Source: Bacteroidota bacterium
Lineage (GTDB): Bacteria; Bacteroidota; Bacteroidia; Chitinophagales; Chitinophagaceae
Assembly (NCBI GenBank): GCA_004292575.1
Contig: RDXD01000368.1
Coordinates: forward strand, 1-39,857
Length of the DNA: 39,857 nt
Direction of reading: 5' to 3'
Shown: piece after piece, positions 18,801 through 26,957 of the stretch
Layout: each line of letters begins with the position of its first letter
Position numbering within the stretch: the stretch's first letter is position 1
Notes under the pieces: model-generated
The model's database searches: none
What the model saw: only the letters and a program-made list of their open reading frames with translations
Told to the model about the DNA's origin: nothing
Made by a program: the position numbers and the translations under genes

Positions 18801-19065
18801 CGAAGTTGCCATAGCGGTCGCTGGCAAAGGCAATATGTTTGCCATCGGGGCTCCACACGGGCATGTAGTCGTGTGCTTCGTGCAGCGTAAGGGGCGTAGC
18901 CGTGCCGCCGGTGGTGGGTACGGTGTACAAATCGCCCTTGTAGGTAAACACAATGGTGCTGCCATTGGGGCTAATGGCGGGGTAGCGTAGCCAGTTGGGG
19001 TTGGTTTGGGCCATTAGGGTCATGCCCAGCATCAGGCTAAGGGCGGTAAAGAGCGGTTTGTGCAT
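15832..19065 (-). CDS. Tricorn-like S41-family protease
   Basis: 1,077 residues, the usual size for Bacteroidota tricorn homologues. A signal peptide (MHKPLFTALSLMLGMTLMAQ) is followed by WD40/PD40 beta-propeller repeats (ISPNGSTIVFTYKGDLYTV, WSPDGKHIAFASDRYGNFDVF, FSPDGKTVVFGA, LSPNGKELAYV). Next come a helical C1-like segment (DIFYKQGFHGINWQQMGKDYEKYLPHI), a PDZ domain (~745-815, GFNIAAGAIIESIDGE) and the S41 core (ALVVDTRNNGGGDLVADL, then NYSDGHCYAFAYQYLKLGKVVG with the likely nucleophile Ser in YSDG). It probably trims peptides in the periplasm or outside the cell. It is monocistronic with its own terminator. Confidence 0.93.
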   Translation of the reverse strand: MHKPLFTALSLMLGMTLMAQTNPNWLRYPAISPNGSTIVFTYKGDLYTVPTTGGTATPLTLHEAHDYMPVWSPDGKHIAFASDRYGNFDVFLIPAIGGEAKRLTYHSAAEMPYSFSPDGKTVVFGAARMDAAPNRQYATGSMPELYSVAIDGGRVTQVLTTPAEDVQYSADGKRLFYHDKKGGENPFRKHHTSAIARDIWMYDVAAGTHKKLTSFAGEDRNPILADGDKTIFYLSEAAGSFNVFKMTADGTNPTPVTNFNTHPVRFLSAAKNGTLCFSYDGSLYTYANGQSKKINIVIHADARQTNERNVPVTSVGGMRVSPNGKEVAFLFRGDVFVSNADGSGTKQITKTPEAETDISWHADGRMLVYASERNGKWSIYKSEISRKEEPYFFASTLIKESVLVAAEKSVLNPELSPNGKELAYVENYNTLKILNLASNQNRTLVTQKEWLSWGDGGHDVNWSPDSKWLLISYAEQGIANGEIGVLSADARLNDPVGQGKMKITNITQNGFDDGSPRWMMGGKMMLWFSNRDGLAGKANSGGGQQDAYGLFFTQDAWDNYRLSKDEALLAKEIKEKAEKADTTKKATAKKDSVVIDWAGLETRKARLTIHSSSLSDALVDKDGENLYYLTRFEKSVNLWTTNLRTRETKILAPLGANSAGNMQWDKDGKKIFLQTDGGIAKIDVASGKVDRISISGDMLLDVAAERNIMFRHVIRRANDIFYKQGFHGINWQQMGKDYEKYLPHIGNGFEFTEMLNELLGELNVSHCYASFGAPNTNADATASLGIFINYNYQGNGVKIDEVIANGPLDKAGFNIAAGAIIESIDGETITADKDLAQFLNRKAGKNVLLTLNENGKTRELVVKPIGMGEENGLLYKRWVKRNADEVDRLSNGQLGYIHIPGMNEGAYRTALEEAMGKYAGRKALVVDTRNNGGGDLVADLTMWLSGKRFMEYSNDKEVANYEPTFRWNKPSISLANEANYSDGHCYAFAYQYLKLGKVVGMPVPGTCSFAAWEGLQDGQTRWGTVPMGVRMMDGSGRYLENYQTEPDIKVMNEYNLVNKGKDQQLEAAVAELMKELK

Positions 19066-19367
19066 GGTAAAATTGATAAGGCTGGAAAGATAGGAAAGCA
19101 GGCGGAAATAATGCCGCGCGGGTGGGCAAGAAGCAAGATGGGCAAAAATTTTCTTTGCGCTGTCGGAATTGGTAGCGCGTTTGGAGGGTGGGGTAGGGTG
19201 GGGTTGTAAGTGGTGTCGGGTGGGTGTTATACCTTGCGCTATTGGTCAATATAGCGAAATACCACTTGCAACAGGAACAGTTGTACCCAGATGTGTGGGC
19301 AACTAGTGATGTTACCCTTCAGGCTTTCAAGAAAAGCTAAACCCATAACTTTACAAAAAAGAAAGCC
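19066..19367. promoter_or_regulatory. Divergent promoter region of the tricorn-like gene and the PIN pair
   Basis: Contains a perfect short inverted repeat, CGCTAT...ATAGCG (~19229-19254), and a second hairpin, GTTGtaCCCA...TGGGCAAC (~19281-19304). Before the toxin-antitoxin pair, TTTC-N17-TAACTTTA (19325-19353) roughly fits the Bacteroidota -33/-7 pattern and sits 15 bp before the start. The hairpins could be operators for the TA pair. Confidence 0.35.
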
Positions 19368-19610
19368 ATGCAAACCAATTTATCAATAAACACAAACGCG
19401 GATGCTTTGGTAGAAGAAAAGCGAAGAAAAACCATTCAAAAAGTAAAAGAGCTACCTGCCAATGAACTACAGGTAATATTTCAGTCTTTGTTTAAGGACG
19501 AGATTATTGCGGGTTTTGATAGTTTGCCAAAACCCCGAAAAAAAGTAACTGTTAAAGAATTAAATGACTACATGACCAATAAAAGAAAGGAGAATGGATT
19601 TTACGACTAA
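19368..19610 (+). CDS. Putative antitoxin of a PIN-type TA pair
   Basis: 80 residues, charged and helical, with no recognised fold (VEEKRRKTIQKVKELPANEL, KPRKKVTVKELNDYM). Its identity rests on context. It overlaps the start of a PIN-domain toxin gene by 17 bp and has the size and charge expected of a cognate antitoxin that would bind the operator and wrap the toxin. Confidence 0.7.
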   Translation: MQTNLSINTNADALVEEKRRKTIQKVKELPANELQVIFQSLFKDEIIAGFDSLPKPRKKVTVKELNDYMTNKRKENGFYD

Positions 19611-19998
19611 GATTGTAATCGATGCCAATACTTGGTTGCGGTTTGTGTTGCATGAAAAACATAAGAAAATAATTGATATCATTGACTTTCACCGTTTTGA
19701 AGTGTACGCCAATAATTACCTTTTGACCGAAATATTTGATACTTGTGTCGACATGGGTATATACACTACTAGAGAGGCCACAAACATTATCCAGCAAATA
19801 CGATATGCTGTATTTAAAACCGCTGAACACGCCATTTTCAGGCTTTCACCCGACCCCAAAGACAACTATTTGTTTGACCTAGCGATACAAAAAAACTGCA
19901 GCTTTATTGTAAGCGACGATGGCTTACTCTTGCGAATGAAGCTAAAGCCTGTGCCGGTAAAAAGCACCAACTGGTTTTTAAAGCACTATCCAATATAG
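19594..19998 (+). CDS. PIN-domain toxin (putative ribonuclease)
   Basis: 134 residues of the PIN family found in toxin-antitoxin systems (TIGR00305-like). The acidic metal-binding residues are visible: Asp in KIVIDANTW, Glu in YLLTEIFDTC, Asp in DPKDNYLFDLAI and Asp-Asp in FIVSDDGLLL. Such proteins cleave RNA when the antitoxin is lost. It is translationally coupled to the preceding antitoxin gene. Confidence 0.85.
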   Translation: MDFTTKIVIDANTWLRFVLHEKHKKIIDIIDFHRFEVYANNYLLTEIFDTCVDMGIYTTREATNIIQQIRYAVFKTAEHAIFRLSPDPKDNYLFDLAIQKNCSFIVSDDGLLLRMKLKPVPVKSTNWFLKHYPI

Positions 19999-20162
19999 TT
20001 AGGCCGGTGTTTCTTCGCCAATGTTCATGTCTTCACGGCCGTCTTCCTTACCTGTGGGCTCCTACCCCTCAAGCCGATAAGGCAAAGCGCGCCACAATTT
20101 GCATTAGGTGGATGTCTTCCGCATGAAAATTCCACCAATCGGTTATTTTTACAAAAAATGCC

Positions 20163-20582
20163 ATGGGTTTAGTGTATGCCCATATAGAGTTGTTCAACTT
20201 TGCAGATGAAACGTTGTGCGAACATGGCTACTTGCCAAAAGAAAAAATAAGGCAAATGCACATTAATGCCATGGCCGATTCGGGCGCCATTCGTCTATCC
20301 ATCAACGAAATCATCAGGCAACAATTGGGGTTAAGGGTAAGGCAACAGTTGAATATCTCGCTGGCAGACGGCACTAAAAGAATATTGGCTGTAGCAGGCC
20401 CGATAAGGCTAAAGTTCAAAGACCGGGATTGCATTACCGATGCATTTGTCCTGCCCGGAAACGAAGAGCCACTAATTGGTGCCGTGCCGATGGCATTAAT
20501 GGATTTGGTTGTTTTTCCCACGGAAAATAAACTGGATTACAACCCCAATCATCCCGATGGGCCGTTGTATGCTTTGAAGTGA
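20163..20582 (+). CDS. Retropepsin-like aspartic protease-fold protein
   Basis: 139 residues. The catalytic-type motif ADSGA (residues ~38-42) follows a short N-terminal extension, and LIGAVPMALMDLVV near residue 110 matches the second conserved segment of single-domain clan AA proteins. These work as homodimers, but the cellular substrates of bacterial members are largely unknown. ATG 20163 is used. The ATG at 20158 is in another frame and stops at once. The gene is ~165 bp after the PIN toxin gene and appears independent. Confidence 0.75.
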   Translation: MGLVYAHIELFNFADETLCEHGYLPKEKIRQMHINAMADSGAIRLSINEIIRQQLGLRVRQQLNISLADGTKRILAVAGPIRLKFKDRDCITDAFVLPGNEEPLIGAVPMALMDLVVFPTENKLDYNPNHPDGPLYALK

Positions 20583-20732
20583 TGGTTGGATTTGTGAATG
20601 GTTGGTTGCACGGGTATCGGTAGCTGTTTCCTATTCAACAGACCCTGCGCCGGTATTGCTACTCTAGCTGCTTTATACAGGGGTTGCAAAATTGATGCCC
20701 CAACCCATCATAAACACCATGGCCGCAAATGA

Positions 20733-20778
20733 GCTGCTGCGGGTATGCGCGGCGCCAATCTATACCCGGTTAAGCAGC
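20733..20778. terminator. Long hairpin at the 3' end of the Rieske gene
   Basis: GCTGCT plus CGGGTAT pair with ATACCCG plus AGCAGC across a small internal loop, enclosing 15 bases. It starts 4 bp beyond the Rieske stop codon (- strand). There is no T-run, so it is either a weak terminator or an mRNA-stabilising hairpin. Confidence 0.5.
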
Positions 20779-20781
20779 AGT

Positions 20782-21117
20782 TTAGGTAAGCTCTATGCCC
20801 ACCCACACGCCGTCGTCATCTTCTTTTATGGGAAACGTTTTTAAAAAATAGCCTTCGCCGCTGGTATTGCGCCCGTTTACCACACTAAACCTATAGCGGT
20901 GCAAGGGGCATACCAACTCACCCAAGGCACTTACCCAGCCCTGGTGCAGTGTGCCACCGGCGTGCGGGCATTTTGCCGAGCAGCCATAGAGCTGCTGCTG
21001 GTGCAGGGCTACACACAGGTCTTTGCCTGCTACCCTTACTTGGGCTAAATTTTTGCCACCCATCATCAGTTCGGCCCGGCTTTCGGCCACTTTGTGCCAG
21101 CGGTAAGTCTTTTCCAT
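20782..21117 (-). CDS. Rieske [2Fe-2S] ferredoxin-like protein
   Basis: 111 residues from ATG 21117 (MEKTYRWHKVAES); the track's longer start adds MILKNVR with no support. The cluster ligands are complete: CPH in CSAKCPHAGG and CPLH in ELVCPLHRYRF, which bind one [2Fe-2S] cluster with two Cys and two His. Stand-alone Rieske proteins of this size deliver electrons to oxygenases or act as NirD-like subunits, but no partner is adjacent. It is divergent from nagA with only 65 bp between the starts. Confidence 0.88.
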   Translation of the reverse strand: MEKTYRWHKVAESRAELMMGGKNLAQVRVAGKDLCVALHQQQLYGCSAKCPHAGGTLHQGWVSALGELVCPLHRYRFSVVNGRNTSGEGYFLKTFPIKEDDDGVWVGIELT

Positions 21118-21182
21118 ACGCACATTTTTTAGTATCAAAGCAAGCCCGTTATCTTGCTGCGGCCAAAATACGGCAGTTTACA

Positions 21183-22283
21183 ATGCCCCAACTCATACAA
21201 CAGTTTACCCATGCGCGCCTATTTACCGGGCAGCAATGGCTTCAGCTTGACAGACTAACCACCATAAACGGCGTGGTGCAGCCTTTTAACACCCCGGCCA
21301 TGGCCAGGGCGCAACAAATCCACTGTGGCCATCAGGTGCTTGCGGCGGCATTTATCGATGTTCAAAAATATGGTGGGGGTGGTCATCTTTTTGCAGCCAA
21401 CCCCACGCCTGCAGCGTTGCAAGCGTTGGTGGCAGAAAACAGCCTGGGCGGCGCGGCGCACTGCATGGTTACCATACCCACCATGCCATTGGGGCTTGCT
21501 TTTGAAGCCATTGATGCCATAGCCGGCTATTGGCAGCAGGGTGGCAAGGGCATTTTAGGGCTGCACCTAGAGGGGCCGTTTATTAACCCCGAAAAACGAG
21601 GTGCCCATACCATGGCCAGCATCCTAAAGCCTACCCTACAGCTGGTGGAAACCTTGGTGCGCTACCGACCCGGGGTGCTGAAACTGGTAACGCTGGCGCC
21701 CGAATGCTGCAGCGCCGATGTGCTACAGCGTTTTCTAGCTGCAGGCATTGTACTCAGTGCCGGACATAGCAATGCCAGCTTTGCCCAAGCCAGTAGGTTT
21801 GCCGGGCAGGGTGTTGGCTTGGTAACACATTTGTTTAATGCCATGAGTGCGTTGCACCATCGCAATGGGGGCATTCCCGCCGCGGCCATGCTGCACCCGG
21901 GGCTTAGCGCATCTATTATACCCGATGGCGTGCATGTGTCGTTTGAGGCTTTGCAATTGGCCAAGGCCACCATGGGCCAGCGGCTGTTTTATATTACCGA
22001 TGCCGTAACACCTACCAGCCGAGGCCCCTATCCGCACCAGCTGCGTGGCAATGCCTACTACATGCCCAACGGCACGCTTAGCGGCAGCGCCATAAGCATG
22101 TGGCAGGGCGTAAACAATGGGGTAAAACGGGCCGGAATATCATTTGAGGAGAGTTTGCGGATGGCCAGCCTTTACCCGGCCAAGGCCCTGCGAATGGCAC
22201 AGCGGTTGGGTAGCATTGCACCCGGCATGGCCCCCGGCTTGGTGCTGTGCCAGCCCGGCGGTAGCCTTAGCCTTTGGACGTAA
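21183..22283 (+). CDS. nagA: N-acetylglucosamine-6-phosphate deacetylase
   Basis: 366 residues from ATG 21183; the track's start at 20949 lies within the antisense Rieske gene. The enzyme converts GlcNAc-6-P to GlcN-6-P and acetate in amino-sugar and peptidoglycan recycling. Seen in order: FIDVQKYGGGG (E. coli-type variant of the metal-binding motif), LHLEGPFINPEKRGAH with the metal Glu, AGHSNA and THLFNAMSALHHRNGG with metal His residues, DGVHVS, and the catalytic Asp in ITDAVTP. No other nag gene is adjacent. Confidence 0.93.
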   Translation: MPQLIQQFTHARLFTGQQWLQLDRLTTINGVVQPFNTPAMARAQQIHCGHQVLAAAFIDVQKYGGGGHLFAANPTPAALQALVAENSLGGAAHCMVTIPTMPLGLAFEAIDAIAGYWQQGGKGILGLHLEGPFINPEKRGAHTMASILKPTLQLVETLVRYRPGVLKLVTLAPECCSADVLQRFLAAGIVLSAGHSNASFAQASRFAGQGVGLVTHLFNAMSALHHRNGGIPAAAMLHPGLSASIIPDGVHVSFEALQLAKATMGQRLFYITDAVTPTSRGPYPHQLRGNAYYMPNGTLSGSAISMWQGVNNGVKRAGISFEESLRMASLYPAKALRMAQRLGSIAPGMAPGLVLCQPGGSLSLWT

Positions 22284-22415
22284 TGGATACATGGCCAGAT
22301 TATCATATTTGCATGTGTAGCGGCATAGGCAGCCCCTGTGTTGCGCTACGGTCGGCTGTTTTGGGGCAGGTTATGCGCTCAAGGTAGTTTGCCGGCGTTG
22401 GGTGGTTGCGGTTGT

Positions 22416-22826
22416 TTACCCATCTACAATATCGCTTAGGGTTTTGCCCTCTAAAATGGCAAGTACATTATCCCTAGCCTCGGTCATTACTTTGCGCAGC
22501 CCGCAGGTGGGCTCGGTACAACCGGCACAGGGTTCGTAAAAATGCAGACTTACGCAGCTTAGCATGGCAATAGGCCCATCAACCAGCCTAATTACTTTGG
22601 CCAGACTTATTTGCTGTGGTGGCAGCAGCAGTTCGTAACCGCCCTGCCTTCCACGGTGGCTGGTAAGTAAGCCCGCGTGCTTAAGCTCGTGAAAGATGTT
22701 TTCGAGAAACCGTAGCGGAATTTTTTTGGTTTCGGCAATATGCGGCATCAGCACCGGACCCTGGCCATAGTGGCCCGCCAAGTGGCTGAGGGCCTGCAGC
22801 GCATATTTTGCTTTTTGCGATAACAT
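22416..22826 (-). CDS. Rrf2/IscR-family transcriptional regulator
   Basis: 136 residues. The N-terminal winged helix (MLSQKAKYALQALSHLA, IPLRFLENIFHELKHAGLLTSHRGRQGGYELL) matches Rrf2 proteins such as IscR and CymR. A three-Cys set in PCAGCTEPTCGLRKVM occupies the Fe-S-binding loop, so sensing of iron-sulfur status, redox or nitric oxide is likely. A palindrome just upstream may be its own operator. The neighbouring Rieske protein is a possible but unproven target. Confidence 0.9.
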   Translation of the reverse strand: MLSQKAKYALQALSHLAGHYGQGPVLMPHIAETKKIPLRFLENIFHELKHAGLLTSHRGRQGGYELLLPPQQISLAKVIRLVDGPIAMLSCVSLHFYEPCAGCTEPTCGLRKVMTEARDNVLAILEGKTLSDIVDG

Positions 22827-22850
22827 GCCACAATCTTAATAATTTTTTAT

Positions 22851-22860
22851 GCCAATTGGC
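22851..22860. promoter_or_regulatory. Palindrome upstream of the Rrf2 gene
   Basis: GCCAATTGGC is a perfect 10-bp palindrome 25-34 bp before the Rrf2 start codon, a good position for autoregulation. Confidence 0.45.
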
Positions 22861-23113
22861 TAAAAAGATTTTGTGCCGGGTTTTGGAATGCCGGGCTTGA
22901 GACGAGCGTATAATCCGCATAAACCATTGTTTAGCACTTCACACGTTGGATATGAGGTGTAGAAAAGGGGGCAGCATCTGCCGGAATGTCAGAAAAAAAC
23001 TGACGGCTATGAATAGCGAATTTGCCGCCGGATTTGAGGGGGGTCAGTATGCTCCGGTTTATGCGGTATGCGAGTAAATGCTGCCTGCTGGCATATCTTC
23101 TTGTCGTTCTGCT

Positions 23114-23911
23114 CTACTTTTTGATAAAAATGTCGTAACTGTATCTAAAAATCATTAAGGTTACTATCAATAGAAAAAATGTCCTTACAAAAGTATTGCC
23201 TTTTTTTAGTGCAAGTCTTGTACCAACCAAGCTTCCTGTAATGTTACATACTGACATTATGATTGCAAGTTCCAACAAATAATTTCCTTGTCTGATAAAA
23301 ACGAGTAAGGCCGAAATGTTTGTCATGCAGTTTATGACTTTGGAATAAGCCGATGCTTGAACAAATTCAAATCCTAAAATCACAACGAAACCTAAAACAA
23401 AAAAACTTCCTGTTCCCGGACCAAAAAAGCCGTCATAAAAACCTACAATAAGCCCAACTAGTGAGCCATAAATTAATTGTTTGTCAAAAGACAAGTTCTT
23501 TGATTGCACAGAGCCTAAATCCTTTTTTAGAAATGTGAAAATTGCCATACCTATTAACACAGCTAGAATAAGAGGTTTAAGAGTGTTTACATTAATGAAA
23601 CTCACTGTTTTTGCTCCTAAAAATGAAGCAATGCCTGCACAAATAGAAATAGCGAGAAGTAGCTTATAGTTAAATTTTATTCGTGCAGAATATTTCACCG
23701 CTGAAATACTTGTTCCTGCCAGTGCTGCAATTTTGTTTGTTCCAAAAATTGTTGGCACAGGTGTTTTTGGCAGTGAGATGAGTAAAGCTGGAAGTTGAAT
23801 GAGTCCGCCACCACCTACAACAGCGTCAATAAAGCCTGCAATAAAAGATAAAATAATTAATGAAATTATTGTTATCGCACCATAGTCATTAAATATGTTT
23901 AAAAAGTCCAT
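23114..23911 (-). CDS. TSUP (TauE/SafE) family membrane transporter
   Basis: 265 residues with eight hydrophobic segments. The TSUP signature pair is present: FIAGFIDAVVGGGGLIQLPALL near the N-terminus and LVGLIVGFYDGFFGPGTGSFFVLG in the second half. Members move sulfite, sulfoacetate or other small organosulfur anions, and the substrate is not readable here. Base composition drops sharply to AT-rich compared with the genes to the left. This marks the start of the all-minus-strand accessory segment. Confidence 0.88.
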   Translation of the reverse strand: MDFLNIFNDYGAITIISLIILSFIAGFIDAVVGGGGLIQLPALLISLPKTPVPTIFGTNKIAALAGTSISAVKYSARIKFNYKLLLAISICAGIASFLGAKTVSFINVNTLKPLILAVLIGMAIFTFLKKDLGSVQSKNLSFDKQLIYGSLVGLIVGFYDGFFGPGTGSFFVLGFVVILGFEFVQASAYSKVINCMTNISALLVFIRQGNYLLELAIIMSVCNITGSLVGTRLALKKGNTFVRTFFLLIVTLMIFRYSYDIFIKK

Positions 23912-24065
23912 TCTTATTTGTATAACCTTTGAGTTTAGAGCCTTTCAAAATGCTTGCAGTCAACAGTCTCCCGCTTCGCAAAGGCAGGGGTTTTTAGTAT
24001 TAAATTTCATTAGATGCACTACGCTTTTATTGAGCACTTCACGCTTATAGAAGTGCGAAGCCCCG

Positions 24066-24592
24066 CAGTTGCAAAACCTATGTCCGAGCAACACCTGAGG
24101 GGGGCTTCCCCTCGTCTAAAATTGTCCTGAATAATAAAGCTTCATTTTTGTTGCTCGTCAAAAGTACCAAAAAATGAAACACCATGAAATTTCGGCGAAA
24201 ACATTGCGGGCTGATGCTAAACTTCGGATTCAAAGACTTCGGGAGCTGTTATTAATTATAGGCATTGGTAAACGTGCCGTAAAAGCTACGTTTCTGAAGT
24301 GATTTTGCTTTAGTACGTTTGAGTGTCAATGTAAAAAAGCCGTCAATACACATTAATTTTACTAGGTCTCGTTTGCTGGTAAACCTGAAAACCGCCATTA
24401 TCCATAACTTGGCAGCATCATACCCTGCCGAAATTAACCTACGGACTACCTATAATTCCTACAAAACCACCTAAGGCCCGGTGTGGCTGCACAGTGTATA
24501 GCCAAAAGCCTTCGTTCCAAATGGTTGGGGGTGTTTTCGTATTGTGCTAGCTTGTTCAATCTCTGGGGGACTTGTCGGCTATACGACTAAAG
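24066..24592. repeat. ~530-bp dispersed repeat, copy A
   Basis: By eye, collinear over its whole length with copy B (30081-30611), with identical runs such as CTGAAAACCGCCATTATCCA and CTATAATTCCTACAAAACCA. It lies immediately 3' of the superoxide dismutase gene. On the - strand a 62-codon stretch is open (AKLWIMAVFRFTSK ... RSFYGTFTNAYN), and copy B preserves most of it with one stop, so the element may include a decayed small gene. The preceding bases (23912-24065) show only a short hairpin, GCACTTC...GAAGTGC. Confidence 0.88.
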
Positions 24593-24608
24593 GTTAAAAG
24601 CTGTGCTT

Positions 24609-25334
24609 TTATTTTGTTAGCTTAATTGCATCGTCAAGTCGTTGAGCTGAATTGTCCCAATTAATAATGTTGAATAGCGCATCAACAAAGTCACCTCGTT
24701 TATTTTTATATTTTAAGTAGTAGGAATGCTCCCAAACGTCAATTACCAAAAGAGGAATAACACCCCATTGCGTTAACTTTTCGTGGTTTTCACATTGCAA
24801 GATGGTTAGTTTGTCAGTGTAAGGCTGGTAGCCCAAAATTCCCCAACCGTTGCCGTCTACATTTTTTGATGTCTGCGCTAAATAAACTTTTAATTTGTCA
24901 TAGCTGCCAAAATCTTTTTCAATTCTTTTTAGCAAGTCAGCTTTAGGTGTTGTCGCCTTGTTACCAAGGTTTGTCCAAAAGATTGAATGAAGAATATGAG
25001 AGGAGAGATGATACGATAATTTCTTCGTCCAATAGTCAACCGTTTCAAGGTTATTGCTCGCCAAAGCTTCTTTAATTTTTTTTGCGTCAGTATTAGCTGC
25101 CTTTGTAGCACCACCGTGATGGAAAGTATAATGCAAGTGAAGTGTTTCACTGTCCATATAAGGCTCTAGGAAATTTTCGGCATAAGGAAGTGGCTGTTGA
25201 ACAAAATTACCGTTGGCGTCCACCAACTTATCAATGTTGTTATTTGTTAAGTTTTGGCCAAATGCGTTTTTTGCACCGATAAGCGTAGCAGCACTTGTTA
25301 ATGCTCCGAATTTTAAAAAATCTTTTCTGTCCAT
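24609..25334 (-). CDS. Exported Fe/Mn superoxide dismutase
   Basis: 241 residues. It disproportionates superoxide to oxygen and hydrogen peroxide. The four metal ligands are present: His68 in HYTFHHGGATKA, His116 in LHSIFWTNL, and Asp199 and His203 in DVWEHSYYLKYKNKRGDFVDA. GWGILGYQP and ENHEKLTQWGVIPLLVID are also conserved. Unlike cytosolic enzymes it begins with MDRKDFLKFGALTSAATLIGAKNAFGQ, a Tat-like (RKDFLK) or Sec signal, so a periplasmic location is likely. Metal preference is not decided here. It is a single-gene unit between repeat elements. Confidence 0.93.
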   Translation of the reverse strand: MDRKDFLKFGALTSAATLIGAKNAFGQNLTNNNIDKLVDANGNFVQQPLPYAENFLEPYMDSETLHLHYTFHHGGATKAANTDAKKIKEALASNNLETVDYWTKKLSYHLSSHILHSIFWTNLGNKATTPKADLLKRIEKDFGSYDKLKVYLAQTSKNVDGNGWGILGYQPYTDKLTILQCENHEKLTQWGVIPLLVIDVWEHSYYLKYKNKRGDFVDALFNIINWDNSAQRLDDAIKLTK

Positions 25335-25725
25335 ATTTTGAATTGTTAGGGAACGTCAATTAGCATAGCAGGTAACGGACCGCGTATTGGTGAAGTCACA
25401 GTCATTCTGATTTAGCAGTTGGTTTTTGCACCACAACGCCATTGCAGCTCAAAAGTACAGCATGGGAGCATTGGTTCCGCTTTTACCTATACGATTTGTG
25501 TATAAAGCTAAGCTGCCTAGGCCATTAGCGCAGGTTGCTTTGTGTAAGAATTGCAGCAAAGGTCACCAAAAGTCTGGTTGCATGCTGCATGCTGATAAGC
25601 TGGCGGGTTGTGAACCCTGCCCTAACGCTTCTGCAGGCGGGGATGCACCAAGTGGGTCAACGCTACCGAAATGGGGGCGTATCACCGGAATGTCCACGAT
25701 GTTCAATCCGTAGTACAAACCGCTA
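25335..25725. other. Noncoding 5' flank of the superoxide dismutase gene
   Basis: Includes GGTAACGGACCGCGTATTGG (25371-25390), similar to motifs in the 5' flanks at 27878, 29955 and 31606. The + strand ORFs here (25426-25713, 25535-25735) look like translated noncoding DNA rather than genes. Confidence 0.45.
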
Positions 25726-25917
25726 CCAGCCATAAATTAGTAGCACCAAACCTTAGCGAGATTAGAATACGTGCTTCCTATAATTCCTATAAATCATCTA
25801 AGGCTGGTGTGGCTGAACAGCGTATAGCCAAAAGTACGCGTTCCAATTGATTCGGGGGTTTTTTGCATTGTGCAGTCGGGTTCAATCTCAGCGGGCGGCT
25901 TATCGGCTATACGGCTA
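25726..25917. repeat. Partial, divergent third copy of the dispersed repeat
   Basis: Matches the right-hand third of copies A and B: CTATAATTCCTA, then CATCTAAGGCTGGTGTGGCTG and GTATAGCCAAAAG, ending near GGTTCAATCTCAG. It lies ~95 bp beyond the 3' end of the hipT-like gene, so all three copies sit 3' of a gene. Confidence 0.75.
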
Positions 25918-26012
25918 CATATTAGGTGCTGCCTGAATATTCGAACGAAGCGTTGTGAGCACATGTTTGCAGGCATGTTCTTCAAAATGATTTATTACAG
26001 TATCTGTTGCCA

Positions 26013-26957
26013 TTATTTACTCAACAAGTTTATTCTTTCTGCTACTGTTTTATTTAATTTAGTTTTTTGTTCCTCAGGCAAAAAGCTGTTGTCAATCCAC
26101 CATTTAGCTTTTTTCAATTTTTGTGAAAATGAATAAAAGCTGTTTTGAACTTGCTTTTCTGAAATGGAAAGATTTTTTGCCAAAGCCGCAAAGTCCTTTT
26201 TAGTTAATTTGTTTTTTCTTCCATTCAGTGTTAATGCCATTTGTTCTGATTCGTTTTTTATGACCAGCATTGTGCTTACCAAATCATAGGAAGGGCTTAA
26301 AGCGAATTGTCCTTCTTGTTTCTCCAACATTGAAAAGTTTTTCAAGTGCATATCTGCATTGCCGGTTATGAAACCGAATACTACCAGTTCAAAATAATTT
26401 ATAGTATCCAGTCCGGCTTGGGTAGAGTATTGCTTAATTATTTTGCCTGTTTTTTCGTAACTGCCTCTATATTTATGCTCGGTCAGTATTTCTGACAGCT
26501 GACATAAATCTTCACAAGACAATTTGTTTTCATTTTTCCTGTCAAACCGCTGAGTAATGTATGCTAATCCTCCTGCTGGCAATCTAATTAAACCATGCGT
26601 TGCTGTTTCAATTCCGAATGTTTCAGCAAGGTGCATACATAGGTCTTCGTTTTCAGGTAACGATTGGTAGGTTTCACTTTGTGGTTTTATGATATAGTTG
26701 CTCTTATCATCAACAAGTGTGAAACGGATACTTTTTTTACTCTCATCCAACCACAAACTTAATTTGGGTTGCACGCCAGTTATGGCTGTGTTTGAACCTA
26801 CAATTTTTTTTGCGTAGGCAGTCATTTTCTTTTCATCAATATCAATCTCTGGAATTTGCTTTAAGCCAAAAGTCTTCATCACACATTTTGTATGGTAATC
26901 TATTTCGTCTTTACTCAAGGGGGTATAGCAGAGTAGGCAGTTCATTTTATTTACCAT
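26013..26957 (-). CDS. hipT: HipT-like serine/threonine kinase toxin
   Basis: 314 residues, shorter than classical HipA (~440) because the N-subdomain-1 is a separate gene. A zinc-knuckle-like CLLC...HTKC opens the protein. Then come the loop SNTAITGVQPKLSL, ATP-binding Lys91 in NYIIKPQS, catalytic Asp202 in TGNADMHLKNFS (HipA-type NxDxHxxN) and the metal Asp225 in SPSYDLVST. HipT enzymes phosphorylate a cellular protein (tryptophanyl-tRNA synthetase in the E. coli O127 example); the target here is unknown. It overlaps the hipS-like gene by 11 bp. Confidence 0.87.
   Translation of the reverse strand: MVNKMNCLLCYTPLSKDEIDYHTKCVMKTFGLKQIPEIDIDEKKMTAYAKKIVGSNTAITGVQPKLSLWLDESKKSIRFTLVDDKSNYIIKPQSETYQSLPENEDLCMHLAETFGIETATHGLIRLPAGGLAYITQRFDRKNENKLSCEDLCQLSEILTEHKYRGSYEKTGKIIKQYSTQAGLDTINYFELVVFGFITGNADMHLKNFSMLEKQEGQFALSPSYDLVSTMLVIKNESEQMALTLNGRKNKLTKKDFAALAKNLSISEKQVQNSFYSFSQKLKKAKWWIDNSFLPEEQKTKLNKTVAERINLLSK

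Noticed and set aside
18280-18990. + strand ORF of 236 aa
   Set aside because: Antisense shadow of the tricorn-like propeller region.
20949-21182. N-terminal extension of NagA in the ORF track
   Set aside because: It is antisense to the Rieske gene; ATG 21183 gives the normal NagA start and length.
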